12,874 bases of DNA from Thermococcus sp. Its GTDB lineage: Archaea > Methanobacteriota_B > Thermococci > Thermococcales > Thermococcaceae. The stretch spans positions 1-12,874 of the forward strand of contig JALSNG010000045.1 of NCBI GenBank assembly GCA_026987155.1, given 5' to 3'. The position numbers and the translations under genes were made by a program. Each line of letters starts with the position of its first letter. Position 1 is the stretch's first letter. Below the pieces are notes generated by a model. The model was not told where the DNA came from. It worked only from the letters and a program-made list of their open reading frames with translations, and ran no database searches. Below are positions 5,518-11,395 of the stretch, one piece after another.

Positions 5518-6161
5518 GTCTTCTTTAATCCCCTTGCGTTAAGTTCTTCGTTGATTATCGCCCTAACTACCTCCTCCAGCTGGCTCTGAATCAGTTTGTC
5601 AACGTCGTCCTTGAGCTTGTCCATATCGTGCCTTATTCCCTCGAGGAGCCTTATATAATCCCTCGCCATTTCAAGCTGTCCTTCCTGTCTCACGAGCTGC
5701 TCCTTGAGGTGCTCAAAGTCCTCCTTGATTATCTGGAGTTTTCTGAGCTCGCGCTGGAGTTCTTCCACCTGCTTGGTGAGTTTGAAGTTTTCTTCCTTCA
5801 GGCGCTCCATCATTTTCTCCTTGGCCTCGAGCTCCCTCATGAGGGAGTTGTACTCCTCCGCTATCTGGTTCAACCTCTCAATCTCCCGAAGGGGCGGCAC
5901 CTTTCCGTCGCCGAGGATTATTACGTCCGGTCCAACGTTAACTATCTCACTCGGTCTTATCTTCATTTTCTTTTCGCTTGAGAACATGCTCTGTCCTTTT
6001 CCAAGGTTTTCTATCTCCTTCATCTTCAGTATGAAGTAGAACTGGTCCCCCTCAACTTCCACGTTGATGTCCGTCACAAAGCCCAGGATTTTCCCCTCAG
6101 TGAGAGAAACGACGAACTTGTTTATGAGCTGGTTGGCCTTGGTCTCCCTGCTTTCCGGCAT
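5505..6161 (-). CDS. PRC-barrel-like and coiled-coil protein of unknown function
   Basis: A 218-residue protein with two visible parts. Residues about 13-84 (VVSLTEGKILGFVTDINVEV ... IRPSEIVNVGPDVII) look like a PRC-barrel: a small beta domain with a G-K-x-L-G-x-V-x-D start and an I-x-x-S/D-I-V-x-x-G-x-D-V end. Residues about 90-195 are an almost unbroken charged coiled coil with heptad-spaced leucines. A short basic C-terminus (ARGLKKTSFI) follows. No signal peptide or membrane helix is seen. The frame reaches an ATG at 6179, but GGTGAT (6166-6171) precedes the ATG at 6161, so I prefer that start. It is divergent from engB and converges on secG. The layout recalls the archaeal division protein CdvA, but orthology is not shown. 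Confidence 0.7.
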   Translation of the reverse strand: MPESRETKANQLINKFVVSLTEGKILGFVTDINVEVEGDQFYFILKMKEIENLGKGQSMFSSEKKMKIRPSEIVNVGPDVIILGDGKVPPLREIERLNQIAEEYNSLMRELEAKEKMMERLKEENFKLTKQVEELQRELRKLQIIKEDFEHLKEQLVRQEGQLEMARDYIRLLEGIRHDMDKLKDDVDKLIQSQLEEVVRAIINEELNARGLKKTSFI

Positions 6162-6213
6162 GTGCATCACCGCTTTCATTTGTGCCTTGGAATACTTAAC
6201 CTTTCCGCCAACC

Positions 6214-6221
6214 CTTATAAG
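6214..6221. promoter_or_regulatory. Palindromic TATA box between the coiled-coil gene and engB
   Basis: CTTATAAG is its own reverse complement, so it can serve as a TATA element in both directions. On the plus strand it predicts a start near 6244 for engB (ATG 6253). On the minus strand it predicts a start near 6191 for the coiled-coil gene. A weaker minus-strand box, GTTAAGTATT (6191-6200), would start transcription too close to the preferred ribosome binding site. Confidence 0.5.
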
Positions 6222-6252
6222 TCTGGTTTCTTATCTTACCCAAGGGGTTTGT

Positions 6253-6825
6253 ATGATAATATTCGTTGGACGCTCCAACGTTGGGAAGAGCACTCTCATA
6301 TTTGCGCTCACCGGGAAGTGGGTTAAGCGTGGTAAGAGGCCGGGTGTAACGAGAAGGCCCGTAGAGGTGAACTGGAGGAACAGAAAGGTAATCGACATGC
6401 CCGGTTTTGGCTTCATGAGCGGTCTTCCAAAGGCAAAACAGGAGAAAATTAAGGATGAAATAGTGCGCTTCATTGAAGAAAACGCCGAAGAGATAGAACT
6501 CGCGGTTCTGGTGCTCGATGGTAAAGCCGCTCCGGAGATAATAGAGCGCTGGGAGAAGCGGGGGGAAATGCCGATTGATGTGGAGTTCTACGCCTTCCTC
6601 CAGGAGCTTGGGATACCAACCATAGTGGCGGTCAACAAAGTGGACAGGGTCAAAAACCTCGATGCCACGCTGAACTACCTGGCCGAGAAGTTTGGCGTTC
6701 CCGCCCCCAAGATGTACCAAGTGTTCGTCCCGGTCTCGGCCAAGTTCGGCAGGAACGTTGATGTGCTGGCGAGGAAAATTTGGGAAAGCTTGGAGCGAAA
6801 TCAAAGAACCTCCAACACGACGTGA
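6253..6825 (+). CDS. engB: EngB/YihA-type GTP-binding protein
   Basis: A 190-residue TRAFAC-class GTPase of the EngB family. G1 is GRSNVGKST (6-14), a conserved T33 lies in RPGVTRRP, G3 is DMPG with the following FGF (48-54), G4 is NKVD (128-131) and G5 is SAK (162-164). The GRSNVGKS form of G1 and the pairing RPGxT...DMPGFG are typical of EngB. In bacteria EngB helps assemble the large ribosomal subunit; the archaeal role is less clear but is assumed to be similar. The frame extends upstream without a stop, but that part is antisense to the coiled-coil gene. The ATG at 6253 has AAGGGG upstream and a TATA box at 6214-6221. Its last 25 nt overlap the convergent regulator gene. Confidence 0.92.
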   Translation: MIIFVGRSNVGKSTLIFALTGKWVKRGKRPGVTRRPVEVNWRNRKVIDMPGFGFMSGLPKAKQEKIKDEIVRFIEENAEEIELAVLVLDGKAAPEIIERWEKRGEMPIDVEFYAFLQELGIPTIVAVNKVDRVKNLDATLNYLAEKFGVPAPKMYQVFVPVSAKFGRNVDVLARKIWESLERNQRTSNTT

Positions 6826-7265
6826 GTTATCGTTTCTTTTACACCTTCGAGGGAGGCTATCTCCTCGAGTATTTCGTCAAGTCTCGATTTGTCGGCCTCT
6901 ATTATCAGGTCTATGTCCCCTGTAACGCGGTAGATCCTCTTTATGCTCATCTCCTTTATGGCATCGTAGACGTGTTTTCTCTTCGTCGGTTCTATCCTGA
7001 CGAACACAAAGACGTCGCCTTTCCTTTCTCCGAGGAGGTCAAGGGCTTTTTCGGTCAGGTCTATAAAGCCCCTCCCAGTTCTTATGTATCCAAGTTCTTT
7101 GAGCACCTTGAGGTGATTGCTGAGGGCCTGCCGTGTAATGCCGAGTTCTTCTGCAAGCTCATCTTGGGTTTTTTCAACGGTATGGACCTCTATGCTTCTC
7201 CCCTCGTCGTAGAGTTTTCTCAGAAGCTTTATCTGCCTGGGAGTTAGGTTCTCCCTAACGTTCAT
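6801..7265 (-). CDS. Lrp/AsnC-type transcriptional regulator
   Basis: A 154-residue protein with an N-terminal winged helix-turn-helix (about 7-80; helices TQDELAEELG and TRQALSNHLKVLKELGYI, wing RTGRGFIDLT) and a C-terminal RAM/ACT-like effector domain (about 84-154) with the typical YRVTGDIDLIIEA strand and a GVKETITHVVLEV end. The recognition helix region resembles ArsR/MarR-type winged helices more than the classical AsnC helix. Lrp-type proteins form dimers to octamers and often sense amino acids or other small molecules; no ligand can be assigned. GGAGGG precedes the ATG. A TATA box lies at 7295-7304 and a palindrome at 7319-7338 is a candidate operator, so autoregulation and control of the divergent kinase gene are plausible. 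The 3' end overlaps engB by 25 nt. Confidence 0.85.
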   Translation of the reverse strand: MNVRENLTPRQIKLLRKLYDEGRSIEVHTVEKTQDELAEELGITRQALSNHLKVLKELGYIRTGRGFIDLTEKALDLLGERKGDVFVFVRIEPTKRKHVYDAIKEMSIKRIYRVTGDIDLIIEADKSRLDEILEEIASLEGVKETITHVVLEVL

Positions 7266-7294
7266 GTCCAGCCCTCCGTCCGCTTCTTTTACAA

Positions 7295-7371
7295 CTTTAT
7301 TAAACCAATACCTTTAGAGGTCAATGTAAATCTTGACCCCACAATGCCTTGGTAGAACTGCAGGTTATAAG
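7295..7371. promoter_or_regulatory. Divergent promoters of the regulator and the RNA kinase with a candidate operator
   Basis: CTTTATTAAA (7295-7304), read on the minus strand, serves the regulator, with a predicted start near 7273. TTATAAG (7365-7371) serves the kinase, with a start near 7393. Between them lies a perfect dyad: GGTCAA (7319-7324), 8-nt spacer TGTAAATC, TTGACC (7333-7338). The dyad is about 15 bp from the regulator's TATA box and 27 bp from the kinase's. Dyads with an AT-rich centre are typical of Lrp-family sites. Confidence 0.5.
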
Positions 7372-7416
7372 TCTTTCCTCGGTTAACTTTTTATTTCCCT
7401 ATGCGAAGGGGTTGGC

Positions 7417-8484
7417 ATGAACAAGGCGGAATACACTCTGGAGGTTCCAACCGACAGGTTTGAGCTTTATCGCCTAATTCTTGAAAAAGCCGTGGAGGGG
7501 CCAGTTAAGGTGATGGTAGCGGGGGGCGTTGACAGCGGAAAAACAACGCTCGTCAATTTTCTTCTCAACGGGTTGATTGGAGAGGGCCTCAAAGTTGCTG
7601 TCGTTGACTCAGACGTCGGTCAGAAGAGTATACTGCCCCCTGCAACCGTGAGCATGGGGTTCCCGGAGGGTCCTGTGCGTTCCCTAAGTGATGTTTATGG
7701 CATGTATCATTACTTTATCGGGACCACCTCGCCGGGACAGTACATGGGAGAAATGGTGGTGGCGGTGTCGAGACTCACGGAGATGGCCTCCAGAATGGCG
7801 GATGTTACGCTCGTAGACACCACGGGGTTCGTATCGGGCCCCGGCAGTGACCTAAAAAGATTGAAGGTAGAGGCCGTTAGGCCCGACTTTCTGGTGCTCC
7901 TTGAGAGGGGGAACGAGCTTGAGACACTCGCAAGGAGTGTTGGAGGGCACACGAGAGTAATCCGCTTGGGAGTTAGCGAGAGGGCGAGGAGATACTCCCC
8001 CGAGGAGAGGAGAAGCCTCAGGAACGACAAGTGGAAGACGTACTTCAGGGACTCCCGTGTATTGGAGGTTGACCTGAGAAAGATCATTCCCACTGGGACA
8101 GCTATGTTCCAGGGAAGGGAACTCGACGGGCGAGAGAAAACACTCCTGTCCCGGTTATTTGACTGGATAATTTTTGCCGGCTGGGAGTTTGAGAAGTACG
8201 TTGTTGTAAAGGCCGATGCAGGTGACCCCAGGTTTCCGAGGAGAGGCCTGCATGCTATAGACTTTGAGGGGTTGAGCAACCTTCTCGTGGGGTTCATAAA
8301 TGAGGCCGGTTTGTGCGAAGCGCTCGGAATTTTGAAGTGGATTCGCTTTAGCGACATGAAGGCGGAAGTGCTGACACCCCTTCCGGAGGATAGGCTCAGT
8401 GAAATGACGGAGCTCCGCTTTGGGCGCATAAGGGTTCTTGAGAGTGGCGAGGAGCTCGGACTTCTGAGAAGAGAGGAACTTTAG
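7417..8484 (+). CDS. Polynucleotide 5'-hydroxyl kinase, Clp1/Grc3 family
   Basis: A 355-residue P-loop kinase. The P-loop is GGVDSGKTT (36-44); D64 and D66 in VVDSDVGQKS and the VDTTGFV segment (133-139) follow in the order found in Clp1/Grc3 proteins. The DxDxGQ motif after the P-loop is characteristic of this family. The Pyrococcus horikoshii member PH0197, of nearly the same length, was shown to phosphorylate 5'-OH ends of RNA and DNA. Such kinases act in RNA end repair, with a proposed role after tRNA splicing. The C-terminal third (about 250-355) is a beta-rich domain as in relatives. The ATG at 7417 has GGGG upstream and a TATA box at 7365-7371. It is followed after 44 nt by the prenyltransferase gene, which appears to have its own promoter. 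It is divergent from the Lrp-type regulator. Confidence 0.9.
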   Translation: MNKAEYTLEVPTDRFELYRLILEKAVEGPVKVMVAGGVDSGKTTLVNFLLNGLIGEGLKVAVVDSDVGQKSILPPATVSMGFPEGPVRSLSDVYGMYHYFIGTTSPGQYMGEMVVAVSRLTEMASRMADVTLVDTTGFVSGPGSDLKRLKVEAVRPDFLVLLERGNELETLARSVGGHTRVIRLGVSERARRYSPEERRSLRNDKWKTYFRDSRVLEVDLRKIIPTGTAMFQGRELDGREKTLLSRLFDWIIFAGWEFEKYVVVKADAGDPRFPRRGLHAIDFEGLSNLLVGFINEAGLCEALGILKWIRFSDMKAEVLTPLPEDRLSEMTELRFGRIRVLESGEELGLLRREEL

Positions 8485-8489
8485 CAAAG

Positions 8490-8522
8490 ATTTTAAAGCC
8501 CGATGCCTAACTGAGTTAGGTG
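8490..8522 (+). promoter_or_regulatory. Promoter and palindromic element before the DGGGP synthase gene
   Basis: ATTTTAAAG (8490-8498) is a TATA box with a predicted start near 8519. A perfect dyad, CCTAAC-TGA-GTTAGG (8506-8520), fills the space between the box and the start, and its last bases form part of the AGGTG ribosome binding site (8518-8522). A protein bound there would block transcription; alternatively a transcript starting earlier could fold a hairpin over the binding site. Confidence 0.45.
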
Positions 8523-8528
8523 CCCCTA

Positions 8529-9359
8529 ATGGAGCTGAAGGCGTTCGTGGAAATAACTCGACCCCACAACTGCATCTTGGCCGGGATAGTCGGTCTGTTA
8601 GGGTCGATAGTTGCAGTTGGCCACTTCCCGGATGCATTCAGGGCTTTCCTTGCATTTCTCGTGGTCGCGCTTGGCTGCGCAGGGGGCAACACGATAAACG
8701 ATTACTTCGACTACGAGATTGATAGGATAAACCGACCGGAAAGGCCGCTTCCCAGGGGCGCCATGAACAGGAAGACGGCGCTCTATTACTCCCTGACCCT
8801 ACTATTTGTCGGACTTATCCTCGCGTATCTAATAAACGTCTGGGCTTTCATCTTGGCGATTATCGCCTATGCGGCAATGGTTCTCTACGCATGGAAGCTC
8901 AAACTGCTCCCCTTCATAGGGAACCTCGTAGTTGCTGGCCTCACAGGTGCGACGCCGCTCTACGGAGCAATTGCAGTTGGTAAAATTGGCCTCGCGGGAT
9001 ACCTGGCTCTCTGCGCTTTCCTGGTCAACGTGGCAAGGGAGGTAGTGAAGGACATAGAAGACGTCGAGGGGGACATCACCAAAGGGGCAAAAACTCTCCC
9101 AATAATTTGGGGAAAAAAGAAGGCCGCATATGTCGGGGCCGTCTTTGCATTTTTGACCGTTGCGGCCTCGTTCCTTCCGGTGAAGGCGGGAGTTGGCCTC
9201 GGCTACTACGCAATGGTTCCGGTGGATGTCCTGATCCTTTATTCAGCTTACATTATCCTGAGGAGTCAGGAAAAGGGTGCCGCCCACCGCTCTCAGAAAC
9301 TCCTTAAAATCAGCATATTCATGGCGGTTGCCGCCTTCATGGTGGCGGCCCTGTTGTAG
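8529..9359 (+). CDS. Digeranylgeranylglyceryl phosphate synthase (UbiA family)
   Basis: A 276-residue polytopic membrane prenyltransferase. It should attach the second geranylgeranyl group to geranylgeranylglyceryl phosphate, making the C20-C20 diether core of archaeal lipids. The first Asp-rich motif is NDYFDYEID (57-65); the second is DIEDVEGD (175-182), followed by KGAKTLP. These bind Mg and the prenyl diphosphate. About eight or nine hydrophobic helices are visible, with the Asp motifs in cytosolic loops. The frame also has a GTG at 8520, but it lies inside the AGGTG ribosome binding site (8518-8522), so the ATG at 8529 is chosen. A small unknown gene follows after 11 nt and is probably co-transcribed. 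Other UbiA enzymes are possible, but length, motifs and archaeal context make DGGGP synthase the best call. Confidence 0.88.
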   Translation: MELKAFVEITRPHNCILAGIVGLLGSIVAVGHFPDAFRAFLAFLVVALGCAGGNTINDYFDYEIDRINRPERPLPRGAMNRKTALYYSLTLLFVGLILAYLINVWAFILAIIAYAAMVLYAWKLKLLPFIGNLVVAGLTGATPLYGAIAVGKIGLAGYLALCAFLVNVAREVVKDIEDVEGDITKGAKTLPIIWGKKKAAYVGAVFAFLTVAASFLPVKAGVGLGYYAMVPVDVLILYSAYIILRSQEKGAAHRSQKLLKISIFMAVAAFMVAALL

Positions 9360-9370
9360 GAGGTGAGAGA

Positions 9371-9751
9371 ATGGAGTTTAAGGAAGTGCTCATAAACGCC
9401 CTCGAAACTGGGGACCTCTGGACGGTCATAGCCTTTAAAACTCCTCACGGGCCTGGAAAGACCCTTGAAGAGCTCGTAAAGGTCGTTGAAGATGCCGGAT
9501 GGAGGGTCACCTTCAAGGCCAACTGGTGGACCGCGGACATTCCCTATGGTCTCATACGGATTGATCTGAGGAAGGGGGAGCGGGAGAAGATACTACTCGG
9601 GAAGTGGATACTTGGGAGCAAATGCGAACTGGTTCGTATTGAAAACATGCCCCTTGAGAAGGGACGCGAGGAGTTCTTCCGGATGGTGGACAGCATAACC
9701 TCGACTCTCATCCACGACCCGGTCATAAGGACGATGAGGGAGCAGTACTGA
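9371..9751 (+). CDS. Small conserved-looking protein of unknown function, coupled to DGGGP synthase
   Basis: A 126-residue protein I do not recognise. It seems soluble, with no signal peptide or membrane segment. It appears to have an alpha/beta fold: a helix with FKEVLINALETGDL, a strand WTVIAF, a helix TLEELVKVVEDAGW, strands around WRVTFKANWWTADIP and LIRIDL, and a helical C-terminus (GREEFFRMVDSITSTLI). The segment KTPHGPGKT superficially resembles a P-loop but lacks the GxxxxGK[ST] pattern at the right place in the fold, so nucleotide binding is not claimed. GGAGGTGAGAG overlaps the upstream stop codon and gives a strong ribosome binding site, indicating one transcript with the prenyltransferase. 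A role linked to lipid synthesis is only a guess from position. Confidence 0.8.
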   Translation: MEFKEVLINALETGDLWTVIAFKTPHGPGKTLEELVKVVEDAGWRVTFKANWWTADIPYGLIRIDLRKGEREKILLGKWILGSKCELVRIENMPLEKGREEFFRMVDSITSTLIHDPVIRTMREQY

Positions 9752-9757
9752 CGTTGG

Positions 9758-9775
9758 GTTTTTATCTTCTTTTTC
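9758..9775 (+). promoter_or_regulatory. Promoter of the HepT/MntA module, overlapping a T-rich tract
   Basis: GTTTTTATC (9758-9766) is a TATA-like box with a predicted start near 9787, about 10 nt before the toxin start. The same stretch (TTTTTATCTTCTTTTTCC) is a T-rich tract 8 nt after the upstream stop codon and could terminate the lipid-gene transcript. Confidence 0.4.
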
Positions 9776-9796
9776 CCAAATTCTCTTGGTGGTAAT

Positions 9797-10225
9797 GTGG
9801 CCGTGGATGCTGAGCTGGTGATGCGTCGCTTGGTTGAGCTTGAGGAAGCTATATCTGAACTTGAGGATATCTCCCTACTTGAGAAGGAGAAGTTCCTCAA
9901 TGAACCCTACGTGAGGGACGCCGCCAAATACCGGCTTATCACGGCGATTGAGGCGGCCATCTCAGTGTGCAATCATATCGTTGCCCGTCTTAAAAAGCCT
10001 CCAAGTACCTATTCTGAATGTTTCCTGTCTCTGGGTGAACTGGGCGTTATATCGAAGGGACTGGCCGAGAGGCTTGCGATGATGGCAAAGTTCAGGAACA
10101 TGTTGGTGCACCTGTATTGGAGAATAAGTGACGAGAGAGTTTATGAGATCTTGACCCGGGATTTAGACGATCTCAGGAGGTTTGTGAGGGAGGTGACGGC
10201 ATACGTCGAGAGAAGAGGTGAATGA
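9797..10225 (+). CDS. hepT: HEPN-domain (DUF86) ribonuclease toxin HepT
   Basis: A 142-residue all-helical protein of the HepT/DUF86 family. The catalytic RX4HXY motif is intact: R100, H105 and Y107 in RNMLVHLY. HepT dimers form an RNase active site from the paired motifs. In the studied Shewanella and Aphanizomenon modules the cognate MNT enzyme neutralises HepT by adding AMP groups to the motif tyrosine; the same is expected here because the tyrosine is kept. The start is a GTG at 9797, 3 nt after GGTGGT; a GTG at 9803 is an alternative with more usual spacing. The ATG at 9795 is out of frame. The toxin precedes the antitoxin and overlaps it by 8 nt. Confidence 0.88.
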   Translation: MAVDAELVMRRLVELEEAISELEDISLLEKEKFLNEPYVRDAAKYRLITAIEAAISVCNHIVARLKKPPSTYSECFLSLGELGVISKGLAERLAMMAKFRNMLVHLYWRISDERVYEILTRDLDDLRRFVREVTAYVERRGE

Positions 10226-10607
10226 CGTTAAAATGAGCATTAGACAACTGCTTGAGACTAAGGAAGAAATACTCTTCGCCTACCTTCACGGAAGCTTTCT
10301 TTGGGGGAAGGGATATCGGGACATTGACGTTGCGGTCTACGTGGATCCCTCAAGAGTGGGCGATTTCCTTGAGTATGAGCTTCGACTTTCAATCGAGCTT
10401 GAGGTCTCCTTGGGGTTCCCCGTCGATGTAAAGGTTCTAAACAATGCGCCTCCAGCATTCAGGTACAGGGTTCTTGAAGGGGAACCCCTGGTCATTAAGG
10501 ATGAAAAAGCTTGGCTTGAGTTCTATGACCTAACCGTTAGAGAGTACCTTGATTTTAGGCCCCTTGAAAAAGAAATTATGGGGGAAATCCTTCACAGGGG
10601 TTCGTAG
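10218..10607 (+). CDS. mntA: MNT-type minimal nucleotidyltransferase antitoxin (MntA)
   Basis: A 129-residue minimal nucleotidyltransferase. The active-site motif is G25-S26 followed by D35-I-D37, with a third acidic residue probably D70 in FPVDVKVLN. In this family the enzyme transfers AMP from ATP onto the HepT tyrosine, inactivating it. The spacing between GS and DxD is eight residues rather than the commonly quoted ten. The chosen start is a GTG at 10218, which overlaps hepT by 8 nt; an ATG at 10233 in the same frame is possible but lies 13 nt beyond the nearest GAGGTG. The last 16 nt overlap the 3' end of the convergent rpa32 gene. Membership is clear; the exact start is not. Confidence 0.85.
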   Translation: MNDVKMSIRQLLETKEEILFAYLHGSFLWGKGYRDIDVAVYVDPSRVGDFLEYELRLSIELEVSLGFPVDVKVLNNAPPAFRYRVLEGEPLVIKDEKAWLEFYDLTVREYLDFRPLEKEIMGEILHRGS

Positions 10608-11395
10608 TAACCTATCTCCGGCTCGTATATTTCGCCATCCGCCAAGAGTCGGGTAATGGCCTCCTCTATGATTTCCTCCTCGAAATCCGGAGAGAGCTTC
10701 CTCACAATGAATTTGTGGGAGAGAGCCTTTCCCTTTTCTTTCAGCAAGTTTATCACAGCCTTTTTGGCTTTTTCCAGCTCAGGATTCTCGGGCTTCTCCT
10801 CTTCCTCCACGGGCTCCTCCTCGAGTACCTCCTCTTCCAGGCTTCTCTGTTCAAGCATTAGAGTGTATAACTCGTCAATGGTCATTAAAAGCTCCTCTGG
10901 AACGCCATTGTTTTTTGCTATCACTTTGGCTTTCGCCGTTATGCCGTAGCGGTCGTATATCTCGAATGCAGCCCTGGCTTTCTTTGCGTGTTCAACTTTC
11001 TCCTTGAGGGTCTCGAAGCGGTGGAGTATCCAGAAGTTGGGGCTAACCTTCGCCACACCCTCCACGAGGATCTGCTTGTCGTCGCGCCATTCGGCAACTT
11101 TTCCGATTATCTGGACGAGGTCACCTTTTCTTACCAGCTTCATGAATCGGGTGTTTTCCCTGAAGCCAAAGACCCATAGGGTTCCTGTACCGTCGTCAAT
11201 CTGAAACCGCCCGTAACTCTCGTCATCGCTCATTATTGGATCTCTGACAACCGTGGCAACGACCTTGACGCGGTATACCTTCCTCGCATCCTTCGTTATG
11301 AGGTAGTTGGGCTCAAAGTCTCCATCACTCCTAACGTAGTAGCCCTCTGTTATGTCCCTTAGATAAACTCTGCTCGCTGGAAGGCGTTTTTTCAT
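10592..11395 (-). CDS. rpa32: Replication protein A, 32-kDa-type subunit
   Basis: A 267-residue RPA subunit of the Thermococcales heterotrimer. An OB fold spans about 38-118 (VYRVKVVATVV ... FQIDDGTGTLWVFGF ... GDLVQIIGKV ... LVEGVAKV). A very acidic linker (about 186-206, EEEVLEEEPVEEEEKPE) leads to a C-terminal winged helix (about 207-262; INLLKEKGKALSHKFIVRKL), the layout of eukaryotic RPA32. Such a winged helix is usually a docking site for repair and replication partners. The complex coats single-stranded DNA in replication, recombination and repair. The ATG overlaps the rpa14 stop by ATGA, with GGTGAAGGAG just before it, so the genes are translationally coupled. It is the last gene of the operon, and its 3' end overlaps mntA. 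Confidence 0.93.
   Translation of the reverse strand: MKKRLPASRVYLRDITEGYYVRSDGDFEPNYLITKDARKVYRVKVVATVVRDPIMSDDESYGRFQIDDGTGTLWVFGFRENTRFMKLVRKGDLVQIIGKVAEWRDDKQILVEGVAKVSPNFWILHRFETLKEKVEHAKKARAAFEIYDRYGITAKAKVIAKNNGVPEELLMTIDELYTLMLEQRSLEEEVLEEEPVEEEEKPENPELEKAKKAVINLLKEKGKALSHKFIVRKLSPDFEEEIIEEAITRLLADGEIYEPEIGYYEPL

Noticed and set aside
6064..6252. N-terminal extension of engB to an upstream ATG
   Set aside because: The extension is antisense to the coiled-coil gene, lies upstream of the TATA box at 6214-6221, and would add residues not found before the GRSNVGKS motif in EngB proteins.
6196..6804. A 202-codon minus-strand frame opposite engB
   Set aside because: EngB motifs G1 to G5 on the plus strand are complete. 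The opposite frame has no ribosome binding site or recognisable domain.
7710..8429. A 239-codon minus-strand frame opposite the RNA kinase gene
   Set aside because: The plus-strand kinase has all family motifs across this stretch. The minus-strand product is serine/proline-rich in the way typical of antisense shadows.
9391..9463. Possible P-loop (KTPHGPGKT) in the 126-residue unknown protein
   Set aside because: The spacing G-x-G-K-T lacks the first glycine at the GxxxxGK[ST] position and no Walker B or other NTPase motif follows, so ATP binding is not supported.
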